Part shown: positions 51,143 through 59,554 of the stretch, one piece after another
How the letters are laid out: each line of letters opens with the position of its first letter
How positions within the stretch are numbered: position 1 is the stretch's first letter
Origin: Candidatus Undinarchaeales archaeon
GTDB lineage: Archaea; SpSt-1190; JASMDC01
Assembly: GCA_030753015.1 (NCBI GenBank)
Contig: JASMDC010000010.1
Coordinates: 1-64,000, forward strand
Reading direction: 5' to 3'
Length of the DNA: 64,000 bases
Notes under the pieces: generated by a model
Seen by the model: the letters and a program-made list of their open reading frames with translations, nothing else
Database searches by the model: none
Told to the model about the DNA's origin: nothing
Translations under genes and position numbers: made by a program

Positions 51143-52378
51143 ATGCGCGACCTGATCGATCGGTTCCTGGATTATGTCAAGGTGGAGACTACCTCGGACG
51201 AGGGGTCTGATACCTTCCCGAGCACCCCCGGGCAGAGGGTGCTGGGGCAGAAGCTGGTGGACGAACTGCATGGACTGGGCCTCACCGATGCCGCTATGGA
51301 CGCGAACGGCTACGTGTTCGCCACGCTGTCGGGCAATCTCGCTGACAACTCCGCAGTCCCTGTCGTGGGATTGCTTGCTCACATGGATACATCCGACGGA
51401 GCATCAGGCAAGGACGTGAATCCCATCGTGCACCGCGATTATCAGGGTGGTGATATCGTGCTGCCCGGCGATCCGTCAGTGGTCATCACCGAGGCCGACA
51501 ACCCGGACCTCGCAAACTACGTTGGCCAGGACATAATAACCGCCGACGGTACCACGCTCCTAGGCGCAGACGACAAGGCCGGTATCGCCGAGACCATGAC
51601 CGCTGTGGAGTACCTGCTCGCCCACCCGGAGATCAAGCACGGGGACATCCGCATCGGGTTCACACCGGACGAGGAGATCGGCCAAGGGACCGACCACTTC
51701 GACGTGGCGGCCTTCGGAGCCGACGTGGCCTACACCATCGACGGCGGCCGCCTCGGCGAGCTGGAGAACGAGAACTTCAACGCCGCTACTGCCGTGTACA
51801 CCATCAATGGCGTGAACGTCCACCCTGGTGACGCCTACGGGAAGATGAAGAACGCCGCTCTCATCGCCGGTGAGCTCTCACAAATGCTGCCCGCTGACGA
51901 GACGCCCGCAACCACCCGTGACAGGGAGGGCTTCTTCCACCTCTACGATATGAAGGCCGATGAATCCGAGGGGACGCTCAAGTACCTCGTCAGGGACCAT
52001 GACGCCGCGAAGTTCGAGGAACGGAAGGACCAGCTCCAGCTGTACGCCGACTTCCTCAACGTCGTGTACGGTGCCGGCACCATAGAGCTCACAATCACCG
52101 ACTCCTACAAGAACATGAAAGAGGTGCTTGACCAGCACCCCGAGGCCACCGAGAACGCAGCAGTGGCCTACCGACGGGCCGGTGTGGATCCCGAGATCGT
52201 TCCGATCCGAGGCGGGACCGATGGCGCTCGCCTCTCGTTCATGGGGCTGCCCTGTCCGAACGTGTTCACCGGTGGCCACAACTACCACGGGAAGCTCGAG
52301 TACATCCCGGTCCGGTCCATGGAGAAGGCTGTCGAGGTCATCGTCAACATCGCCGAGGTCTACGCCGAGGGCGTATAG
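51143..52378 (+). CDS. pepT: Peptidase T (tripeptide aminopeptidase)
   Basis: This 411 aa M20 peptidase releases the N-terminal residue from tripeptides using two zinc ions. It shows LLAHMDTSDG (metal His, Asp; about residue 76), LLGADDKAGIAE (about 139), PDEEIGQGTDHFDV (about 173) and a C-terminal region with GGHNYHGKLE holding the last metal His. Length and motifs fit PepT. A GGTGAT Shine-Dalgarno sequence (51133-51138) and TTTATACC (51091) give a leader of about 25 bases. Two 20-base repeats just upstream could regulate it. Confidence 0.93.
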   Translation: MRDLIDRFLDYVKVETTSDEGSDTFPSTPGQRVLGQKLVDELHGLGLTDAAMDANGYVFATLSGNLADNSAVPVVGLLAHMDTSDGASGKDVNPIVHRDYQGGDIVLPGDPSVVITEADNPDLANYVGQDIITADGTTLLGADDKAGIAETMTAVEYLLAHPEIKHGDIRIGFTPDEEIGQGTDHFDVAAFGADVAYTIDGGRLGELENENFNAATAVYTINGVNVHPGDAYGKMKNAALIAGELSQMLPADETPATTRDREGFFHLYDMKADESEGTLKYLVRDHDAAKFEERKDQLQLYADFLNVVYGAGTIELTITDSYKNMKEVLDQHPEATENAAVAYRRAGVDPEIVPIRGGTDGARLSFMGLPCPNVFTGGHNYHGKLEYIPVRSMEKAVEVIVNIAEVYAEGV

Positions 52379-52461
52379 GCCGCCTTCCGAAGAAGTAATC
52401 CCTCCGACAGTTGTCAGGATTCCTATGACCGTGGGTTCTCGGGGACCGAGTGGGCTAGCTG

Positions 52462-53508
52462 CTAACCTTTGGTGAGGATACCGCCAGCTACGAGGCGCTG
52501 CTTCGGATCATTGAGCTGTGCTATGAGGAACCTGTCGTCAGCACGATAGGCGAGCTCTCTTGCGGTCGTCAGCGTGACCGTGCACGTGCTGCCAGGAGGC
52601 GCCTTGTCCGTCTCCTTCCCATCGACCACGATACGTGCCACGGTGGCAGGCGAGGACTGGAGACCGACGAACAGGTGGACCGTATCGCGTAGAGCGAGCC
52701 TGGATGTGAAGGGTGAGAGCCGTGTTTCAATCTCGAACTTGTTACCGATGCTCTCCTGCGCCGAGATGAGATACCCCCGGTCGAAGTCCTTGGCCCGGCC
52801 GCCCTTGAGGCATAGGCCCACACGCGTCCCGGCAGGGGCCTTGTCCACATCCTCGTCATTGCATTGGATGGAGCGTATCTCGACACCGAACTCCGGGGGG
52901 TAGACCGTCATCGCGTCACGCTTGGCGACCACACCACGGTCCACGTGACCGAGGATGACGCACCCGACGCCTTTTACCGTGAAGAAGTGGTCCACAATGA
53001 CCCGTGCGGGGCCATCGATGAGCTTGGCACGGTCCTCCTTGGCCACGACAGTCAGCTCGGCAAGGCGCTCGTGGAGCAGGTCCATCCCGGAGAAGGTTGT
53101 GGATGAGACCGGGACGATTCCCCAATCCTCCATGGACGTCCCCTTAACGACCGTGGAGACATTGTCGGCCAGCTCCGTCAGGGCCACGGGGAAGGACTCG
53201 TCCGCACGGGTGAGGACGATCAGACCGCGCTGCTTCTCGAGCAGGTCCATCGCTACGATGCACTCGCCGGTCCGGGCCGTGAGGCCGGAGGATGGGACGC
53301 ATACGATGACGATATCGGCCATGTTCACCGCCTGGACCAGACTCTTGATCGATTCCGGGTACTTCTTCACGTCAACGAAGGTGAACACACTATCGCCCTT
53401 TACGAGGTTGTAGAAGGTGATGTCCGAGTCGGTCCCCTTCTTTCCGAGCCTCCCAGCGAGTGTTGATACGCCCACGCCTTCGTCGCCCACAATGGCCACT
53501 GTCGTCAT
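52462..53508 (-). CDS. EF-Tu/SelB-like protein with degenerate GTPase motifs
   Basis: This 348 aa protein has the EF-Tu arrangement: a G-domain-like region (about 1-170) followed by beta-barrel domains (from RVIVDHFFTVKGVGCVILGHVDRGVV). The P-loop reads GDEGVGVST, lacking the Lys of the GKS/T consensus, and NKxD is replaced by TRAD, so GTP binding is probably lost. Related proteins occur in archaea as SelB/EF-1A-like paralogues of unknown role. ATG 53508 is chosen over a longer frame: a TTTTTACC box is centred about 27 bases upstream. Confidence 0.75.
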   Translation of the reverse strand: MTTVAIVGDEGVGVSTLAGRLGKKGTDSDITFYNLVKGDSVFTFVDVKKYPESIKSLVQAVNMADIVIVCVPSSGLTARTGECIVAMDLLEKQRGLIVLTRADESFPVALTELADNVSTVVKGTSMEDWGIVPVSSTTFSGMDLLHERLAELTVVAKEDRAKLIDGPARVIVDHFFTVKGVGCVILGHVDRGVVAKRDAMTVYPPEFGVEIRSIQCNDEDVDKAPAGTRVGLCLKGGRAKDFDRGYLISAQESIGNKFEIETRLSPFTSRLALRDTVHLFVGLQSSPATVARIVVDGKETDKAPPGSTCTVTLTTARELAYRADDRFLIAQLNDPKQRLVAGGILTKG

Positions 53509-53574
53509 CGATACGAGCACACGCCCAAAGAGGTAAAAACCTATTGCCAGCGACAGTCCGCGACGCACGGACAA

Positions 53575-54483
53575 CTAGAAGATTATATGGAAGATGTACT
53601 CCGTGGCCTCGACCTCGACGATGGCGGCCGTGAAGAGAATCACGAAAGCGCAGAGATAGGCGGGGGCGAGGCGGGCCGCGACGTCACGGGGACCCTCTGT
53701 AGCGTCCTTATCGACCAGCAGCCAGAATAGTGTACGCCACAAGGTCACGAACACGGCGGCAATCAGGAATATACCGGGGAGCTCGAGCACGCCGTGTGGT
53801 ACGAGCAGGGGGATGGTCATGGGGAAAGGAAGGTCCTCGTCCCCAGCAACGACAGAACCGACGACATATCCGTTGACCACCATCGACATCAGGGGCATGA
53901 AGCAGGCGGCAGCGGCCATCAGGGCGACAGCGACATAAGCGAGCCACCCACGCTCTGACATGGGACGAAGCCAATGAAAGAAACGGGCGACAAGGTAGAG
54001 CATCAGGCCCGGGAGCGTGAACGAGAAGGAGGACATCCCGAAGTTGTTGAGGAACAGGAAGATGTACGAGAGCGTGAACCCGCCATCCTCGGTCTCCTCG
54101 ATGACCTTGTCGGCCAGGGGCGAGGCCTCCAGCAATGAGCGGATGATTTCGAAGTCGATGGGCCAAATGACTCCCACAAGGGCCATCGCGATGAACAGGC
54201 TCGCAAGCGCGGTCCAGGTCCTTCGCAACCGTCGCACCGACCCGAGCATCCTTGCAGGGCCCGTACCGAGTGCTGCGGCCAGCCCCATGAACAGGGCACC
54301 AGCTGAAAGGACCGCGGCCCCGAGGCCGTGGGCGACCTTTATCATTAGCAGGGATGTATCATCGGGACCGATGCGGCCGTCCCACACACGGGCGCCGATG
54401 GAATGGTGGACGAGAAGGAGCGTGACCACTGCAACGATGGTCCTTATCTGCCTGTCCGTGGTCTCGTCCCCGCTGGTCGGCAT
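53575..54483 (-). CDS. SpoIIM/DUF95-like membrane protein
   Basis: This 302 aa protein has about seven membrane helices. The last part carries LLVPHGVLELPGIFLIAAVF (about 225-244), following a helix-loop with FLNNFGMSSFSF, the hallmark of the SpoIIM/DUF95 family, which in bacteria is tied to membrane remodelling during sporulation; archaeal roles are unknown. ATG 54483 is chosen over GTG 54489. Divergent from the next gene, with TATA-like ATTAAACC at about 54515. It starts 66 bases from the SelB-like gene's region on the same strand, so co-transcription is possible. Confidence 0.75.
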   Translation of the reverse strand: MPTSGDETTDRQIRTIVAVVTLLLVHHSIGARVWDGRIGPDDTSLLMIKVAHGLGAAVLSAGALFMGLAAALGTGPARMLGSVRRLRRTWTALASLFIAMALVGVIWPIDFEIIRSLLEASPLADKVIEETEDGGFTLSYIFLFLNNFGMSSFSFTLPGLMLYLVARFFHWLRPMSERGWLAYVAVALMAAAACFMPLMSMVVNGYVVGSVVAGDEDLPFPMTIPLLVPHGVLELPGIFLIAAVFVTLWRTLFWLLVDKDATEGPRDVAARLAPAYLCAFVILFTAAIVEVEATEYIFHIIF

Positions 54484-54603
54484 TCCCACACCAACGGAGG
54501 GGAAGCAAACGGTTTAATCTGCTTTGGTCCGGCGCCCCAAAAAGTTATCACTTCCCCGTGATAAAATATATAACGGGCAGATGGCTGATCTCATTCACTC
54601 GCC

Positions 54604-55215
54604 ATGGAGCTCGGGGATACGACGTTCGGCATCGGCCTCCATCATGACGAGTGCTACGTGGGCGCCGGGGCCGTGTACTCGGAAGCGTACCAGTTCTACC
54701 AGGCCACACCGGTAAAAGACGGCGTACTCCTCTACCCTCACCATGATCCTAACCTCGAGGAGGCCTACGTTCACGGTCCTTACAAGTCCGAGTTCAACAC
54801 CGGAAAGGTCGAATCGGAACGACAGCTCGCGAGCGTCTTTCCCAGCGCGTCGTACCGCAACGATATCCTCTCACGCTACTCTGACCTCGTCATCACCGGT
54901 GGCGACGCCCGTCACTGCATGGCGAACATGCTAGAAGAGCTCATCGAGAACAGCGACCGTGAAAGGGACATCTACCTCGTGTCCGATGCGATCTACGACT
55001 CCTGCAAGACAATGGACCGGCAGCTCGAGAAGCAGAACGCAGCGGAGCGACTGTTCAACAACGGCTCCCACTACGGTGCTTTCGAGCAGCTGAAGGTGCG
55101 CACACCCATCGACGTGTACGAGATCGACGGAACGGTCACCCATATCGACGGTGAGCGGGGCAGGCCGACGGTCCGCGTGCACGTGACAAGCATCGAGGAC
55201 GTCATCGACAGATAA
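54604..55215 (+). CDS. Isochorismatase-fold-like hypothetical protein
   Basis: This 203 aa protein is unassigned. The central stretch SDLVITGGDARHCMANMLEELI followed by IYLVSDAIYDS resembles the nucleophile region of isochorismatase/nicotinamidase enzymes (G-x(2-5)-C-x(4)-T, then SDA), and Cys would be the nucleophile. The N-terminal half has FGIGLHHDECYVGAGAVY, where the expected catalytic Asp position is unclear. It could be an amidase. A AATATATAA box (about 54570) lies some 34 bases upstream of the ATG. Soluble, monocistronic. Confidence 0.55.
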   Translation: MELGDTTFGIGLHHDECYVGAGAVYSEAYQFYQATPVKDGVLLYPHHDPNLEEAYVHGPYKSEFNTGKVESERQLASVFPSASYRNDILSRYSDLVITGGDARHCMANMLEELIENSDRERDIYLVSDAIYDSCKTMDRQLEKQNAAERLFNNGSHYGAFEQLKVRTPIDVYEIDGTVTHIDGERGRPTVRVHVTSIEDVIDR

Positions 55216-55292
55216 TGTCCGGACGGACCGGCGCGGAGCCGTAGCTTATTTAAGCCCAATCGCACTTCCTGCACTCACCTGGCGAGAGAGAG

Positions 55293-56099
55293 ATGGTGCG
55301 AGATCTCAAGGAGGACCGTGAGCGGTTACTACGATTCGGACAGGGGGACAGCCCCGTCATCCTAACTGTACCGCACGGCGGCACGACACCCATCCCCGGC
55401 ATCGATGGACGGCGTGGGGACCCGAATATCCCTGGGGACTGGGAATACTTCACCGACATGGATGTGAACACGTTCCAGCTCGGGGAGCTGGTGAGGGCGC
55501 GGATGGCCAAGCATGAGGTGATCCCCTTCACGGTCATCACCATGGCGAGCAGGCGGGACCTGGACATCAACAGGAGCTGGGACCACAATCTCCGCGGATA
55601 CGAGGCCGCGGGCGTGCCGGAGGATGGGATACGACGAGCTAAACGCGTGTTCGACGGTTTCCATGACACGATAGCAGAGTACATCGGAGATATCCGGGAG
55701 CGGTTCGGGCCGAACCTCGTGGAGAACGCGTTCCTCATCGACCTTCACGGGACACATCTTGCCAGCGACGCCCAGATCGAGCTGGGAACCCTGCATGGCG
55801 TATCGGCCAAGCTCGAGCTCGTCTACCCTGTAGCGTACACCGTGCCCACGCTCTGGGATGCCTTCGCCAAAGCGGGCTTCAGGCTCTCCGGGGAGCCTGT
55901 CCCCGAGGGAGAGGACCTTGAGGGTTGCTTCGTGTCAGCACACCACGGGCGGAAGAATCCGGGCGGTCTCAATGCCGTGCTCGTCGAGGTTGACATAAGC
56001 CTCCGTCAGGAGGAGGAGCTCCCACGGACGGCAGCTCGCATCGGTGACGTCCTGGCAGGTTCCGTCCGCGCAGCGATATTGCGTGCGGACGACGTGTAA
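55293..56099 (+). CDS. N-formylglutamate amidohydrolase-like
   Basis: This 268 aa enzyme has TVPHGGTTPIPGI at about residue 24 (metal His), RRDLDINRSW (about 86) and LIDLHGTHLASDAQIELGT (about 148), matching the FGase family that hydrolyses N-formylglutamate to glutamate and formate in histidine breakdown. No other hut gene is here, so another N-formyl or N-acyl amino acid could be the substrate. GAGAGAGAG precedes the ATG, and TTATTTAAG (about 55249) is the likely TATA box with a leader of about 15-20 bases. Confidence 0.85.
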   Translation: MVRDLKEDRERLLRFGQGDSPVILTVPHGGTTPIPGIDGRRGDPNIPGDWEYFTDMDVNTFQLGELVRARMAKHEVIPFTVITMASRRDLDINRSWDHNLRGYEAAGVPEDGIRRAKRVFDGFHDTIAEYIGDIRERFGPNLVENAFLIDLHGTHLASDAQIELGTLHGVSAKLELVYPVAYTVPTLWDAFAKAGFRLSGEPVPEGEDLEGCFVSAHHGRKNPGGLNAVLVEVDISLRQEEELPRTAARIGDVLAGSVRAAILRADDV

Positions 56100-56153
56100 A
56101 AGAAGGGTGACCGGGAGCGAAGGACACCCCCGACCTTTCCGGTGACGAGGTCG

Positions 56154-57509
56154 TTACTTCTCCTCGTCCTTCTTATCTTCTTCTTCCTTCTCAGGTTCCT
56201 CTTCCTTTTCCTTCTTCTCGGGCACCTTCTTGGCCGACTTCTCCTCTTCCTCTTCTTCTTCCTTCTCAGGCTCCTTGCCCGCAGGAGCATTGGTGATGAG
56301 GGCCAGGAGGGCCGCCACCACGCACAGACCGGCAGCGATGAGGAAGGCCTGGTCGTACACCTGAAGGGTGTCTTTTACATAGCCTCCGAGCATGGGGCCG
56401 AAGATGCCGGCCACACCGTAGGACGTGAACACCCAGCCGTAGTTGATGCCGATGTTCTTGGTGCCGAAGAAATCGGCGGTAGCGGACGGGAAGAGGGCGA
56501 AGTTGCCCCCGAAGTTGAAGCCCACGAGGCAGGCCACGCCCATGATGGCATAGTAACCGGTCACCTGGGTGAGGCCGAACATGGCCCCTGCCTGGAGCAG
56601 GAACATGATCATCATGGCCTTTGCGCGACCGATCTTGTCGGAGGCAGCGCCCCACACGATGCGGCCAAGTCCATTGAAGATGGAGAGCATCCCCACGATG
56701 GTGATTGCCTTGCCACCGGCATCGGCGATGTTCCCTGCGGTGAGGATATCCTGAGAGAAGCCTTTGATGTGGCCGATGGTCATGAGGCCGGCGGTGGCCC
56801 CTATGATGAACATGAACCAGAGCAGCCAGAACTGCTTGGTGCCCAGCATCTCTCCCCACTCGTAGTTGTACGAGGAGGGGCCGCCCGCCTTGGCAGCAGG
56901 CGGCTCCCATCCCTCGGGCTTGTAGCCCTCGGGCGGGTTCTGGAGCATCTGTGCGGCCAGTGTGACCACCACAAGGAAGGTGATACCAAAGTAGAGGAAC
57001 ACGTTGTACAGGCCCGGCTCGGGTGCAGTCGCGATCACGGGGATGAGCTTGGAAAAGATGTACGCGCCAGCACCGAAGCCCGCGACGGCAAGACCCGAGA
57101 TGAGCCCCCGCTTGTCGGGGAACCACTTCACGAGGGCGGCGATTGGGCACACGTAGGCGAGGCCGATACCAGCGCCACCGATGATACCATAGGTGAGCAC
57201 GATCCAACCGGTCGTCGGGGGTACGCCCTGACTGGCGAGGATGTAACCGATACCGTACAGGATACCACCTACCGTGGCGACCTTGCGTGGTCCGGCCTTG
57301 TCCTGCCAGCGGCCTGCGAGCACCATGACCACCGCGAAGGTGGCAAGGCCCACGGAGAAGGGCAGCGATGCATCCTGGTGGCTCCATCCGAAACCCGTTG
57401 TGAGCAGGCTCTTGATGGGGCTCCAGGCGTAGATCACGCCCAGGCATAGCTGGATCGCGATAGCGGCTATGACTATGTTCCATCGGTTCGTAGTAGTCTC
57501 TCTTGACAT
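56154..57509 (-). CDS. OxlT-like MFS transporter with charged tail
   Basis: This 451 aa protein has 12 membrane helices of the oxalate/formate antiporter family: LCLGVIYAWSPIKSLLTTGFGW (residues 21-42), GGAGIGLAYVCPIAALVKWFPDKRGL, GLAVAGFGAGAYIFSKLIP and NFGGNFALFPSATADFFGTKNIGINYGW. These carriers exchange carboxylates such as oxalate and formate. After the last helix comes a tail of about 40 residues made almost only of Glu and Lys, absent in the neighbour. ATG 57509 is chosen. It is next to, and clearly a duplicate of, the gene at 57627. Confidence 0.92.
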   Translation of the reverse strand: MSRETTTNRWNIVIAAIAIQLCLGVIYAWSPIKSLLTTGFGWSHQDASLPFSVGLATFAVVMVLAGRWQDKAGPRKVATVGGILYGIGYILASQGVPPTTGWIVLTYGIIGGAGIGLAYVCPIAALVKWFPDKRGLISGLAVAGFGAGAYIFSKLIPVIATAPEPGLYNVFLYFGITFLVVVTLAAQMLQNPPEGYKPEGWEPPAAKAGGPSSYNYEWGEMLGTKQFWLLWFMFIIGATAGLMTIGHIKGFSQDILTAGNIADAGGKAITIVGMLSIFNGLGRIVWGAASDKIGRAKAMMIMFLLQAGAMFGLTQVTGYYAIMGVACLVGFNFGGNFALFPSATADFFGTKNIGINYGWVFTSYGVAGIFGPMLGGYVKDTLQVYDQAFLIAAGLCVVAALLALITNAPAGKEPEKEEEEEEEKSAKKVPEKKEKEEEPEKEEEDKKDEEK

Positions 57510-57626
57510 GGGATCAGCTACAGCACGAAACCGCCCTGTCACCTTTAAAAATGTTGATTTGGGGGGCGATGAATCTTTGGAGAATGCCTAATCCATATTA
57601 CTTGGAATTCGAAGTGCTAACCTATT

Positions 57627-58895
57627 CTAATCCGGACCTTCCGATGTTACCTCGCTGACATGGCTCGGAACGGCCTGCGCCAGGACGGATCCCATCACGC
57701 ACAGTCCGCCGGCCGCCAAGAACGCCCTGTCGTAGACGAGCAAGGTGTCTTTGACCCAGCCGCCGAGCATAGGGCCCGCGACCCCCGCCATCCCGTAGGC
57801 GGTGATCACCCAGCCGTAGTTCACGCCTAGGTTCTTGGTCCCGAATAGGTCTGCTGTGGCGGAGGGGAAGAGAGCGAAGTTACCTCCGAAGTTGAAGCCC
57901 ACCAGGCAGGCGGCCGCAAGGACGGTATAGTAGGACGAGGTCAGGGTGAGGGCGACCATGGCCCCTGCCTGGAGCAGGAACATGAGGCCCATGGCAGAGG
58001 GCCTTCCGAGCCTGTCGGAAGCGGCGCCCCACACGATTCGGCCAAGGGCATTGAACACGGAGAGCATCCCCACGATGGTGAGGGCCTTGCCCGCTGCGTC
58101 CGTGACACCCTGTGCCTCCAGGACCTCCTGGGAGAAGCCCTTGATGTGGCCGATCGTCATGAGGCCTGCAGTGGCCCCGATGAAGAACATCGCCCAGAGC
58201 AGCCAGAACAGCCGTGTGCGGAGCATCTGGCGCCAGGGGACGTCCGGAGCGGCGTGTGCCGCGGCCTCGCGCGGCGTCGGCACCCATCCCTCGGGACGGT
58301 AGCCCTCGGGGGGATTGCGGAGGAACTGGGCGCCCAAGGTCACGACCACCAGAAAGATCGCACCGAACCAGAGGAACACTGTGTATAGCCCCGGGTCCGG
58401 CGATGTCGCGAGCATGGGGATGAGCTTGGAGAAGATGAACGCGCCAGCACCGAATCCCGCGACGGCAAGACCCGAGATGAGCCCCCGCTTGTCCGGGAAC
58501 CATTTCACCAGGGCGGCGATCGGGCAAACATAAGCGAGCCCGATACCTGCACCGCCGATGATACCGTAGGTGGTCACGAGCCAGGCGAGAGTGGGGGGAT
58601 GACCCAGGCTGGCGAGGAGGTAGCCGAGGCCGTAGAGGATACCGCCCGCAGTGGCCACGCGCCGTGGTCCGACCTTGTCCTGCCACCTGCCGGCGTACAC
58701 CATGACCGCTGCATTGACCGCGAGGGCGACCGAGAATGGCAGGGATGCCGCGGTATGGCCCCAGCCGAATCCCGTGGTGAGCATGCTCTTGATAGGGCTC
58801 CAGGCATAGACGACACCGAGACAGAGCTGTATGGCGATGGCGGCGATCACTATGGTCCAGCGTTCGGGGATGTGACTGTGCGGCTTCGGGGCCAC
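57627..58895 (-). CDS. OxlT-like MFS transporter, tandem duplicate
   Basis: This 422 aa carrier shares the signatures of its neighbour: VVYAWSPIKSMLTTGFGWG near residue 29, AYVCPIAALVKWFPDKRGL and NFGGNFALFPSATADLFGTKNLGVNYGW. It lacks the Glu/Lys-rich tail, ending shortly after the last helix with AVPSHVSEVTSEGPD. The GTG start at 58895 is about 26 bases from a TTCATAAGG box. The two copies differ throughout, so the duplication is not recent, and they may carry different carboxylates. The gap to the next copy is about 117 bases. Confidence 0.91.
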   Translation of the reverse strand: MAPKPHSHIPERWTIVIAAIAIQLCLGVVYAWSPIKSMLTTGFGWGHTAASLPFSVALAVNAAVMVYAGRWQDKVGPRRVATAGGILYGLGYLLASLGHPPTLAWLVTTYGIIGGAGIGLAYVCPIAALVKWFPDKRGLISGLAVAGFGAGAFIFSKLIPMLATSPDPGLYTVFLWFGAIFLVVVTLGAQFLRNPPEGYRPEGWVPTPREAAAHAAPDVPWRQMLRTRLFWLLWAMFFIGATAGLMTIGHIKGFSQEVLEAQGVTDAAGKALTIVGMLSVFNALGRIVWGAASDRLGRPSAMGLMFLLQAGAMVALTLTSSYYTVLAAACLVGFNFGGNFALFPSATADLFGTKNLGVNYGWVITAYGMAGVAGPMLGGWVKDTLLVYDRAFLAAGGLCVMGSVLAQAVPSHVSEVTSEGPD

Positions 58896-58988
58896 GGAAG
58901 CTTGCCTGGGTAGCCCTCCTTATGAACCTTCCCCGGGGGTCAATGGGTGAAGCTTGAAAAAGCAAGAAGTACTCCGGAGTCAGTGCAC

Positions 58989-59552
58989 ATGGACCTACAG
59001 CTCACTCAAGAGCAACGACGTCTGCTGATACTCATCCATACATACACGGCTCCACGGGACGATGGTTCCCAGGTATGGCTCAAGGACCTGCCGCTGCGTG
59101 CGCTGATGTACGACGGTATCGTCAAGAAGGTGTTCGACTGGGACTACTCGCCCACATCTGTGTTCGTCCATGGGATTAGGCGTTTCATCAATATCAGCCA
59201 GGAGGGGGAGCACGACCTCATCGAGCTGCGGGAGGCGGGCCTGGTCGACAAGCTCCGCATAACCGCCACAGAGCACGTCCCTTCGAAAGCTTACCGTTCC
59301 AGTGTCGAGGGGGCCGCCGTCGTGGCCGACTTCCCCGAAGAGGACCGGAAGACCATCATAGACCTCATCTCGTGCCTGCGTTGCGAGAGCGCCCGGGAGG
59401 TGCGGGTGACGTCCAGTGAAGCGTTCTACTTCTGCAAGGACTGCGAGAGCACGGAGCACATCGGTCTGTTCAATATCGAGGACGTAGCGTACGTCGCACG
59501 GCCCTATTTACCTCGAGTGCTGGGTGTGGGATCGACGGGGGGTGAGAGCTGA
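58989..59552 (+). CDS. Hypothetical protein with zinc-ribbon-like Cys pair
   Basis: This 187 aa protein has a helical N-terminal part (LTQEQRRLLILIHTY), a central EYDYSP-like region with VFVHGIRRFINIS, and CLRC (about 133) with CKDC (about 153), two CxxC pairs that could form a zinc ribbon. I do not recognise the family. ATG 58989 is favoured by a TTGAAAAAG box 27 bases upstream. Two bases separate its stop from the next ATG, so the two form an operon and probably work together. Confidence 0.65.
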   Translation: MDLQLTQEQRRLLILIHTYTAPRDDGSQVWLKDLPLRALMYDGIVKKVFDWDYSPTSVFVHGIRRFINISQEGEHDLIELREAGLVDKLRITATEHVPSKAYRSSVEGAAVVADFPEEDRKTIIDLISCLRCESAREVRVTSSEAFYFCKDCESTEHIGLFNIEDVAYVARPYLPRVLGVGSTGGES

Positions 59553-59554
59553 GC

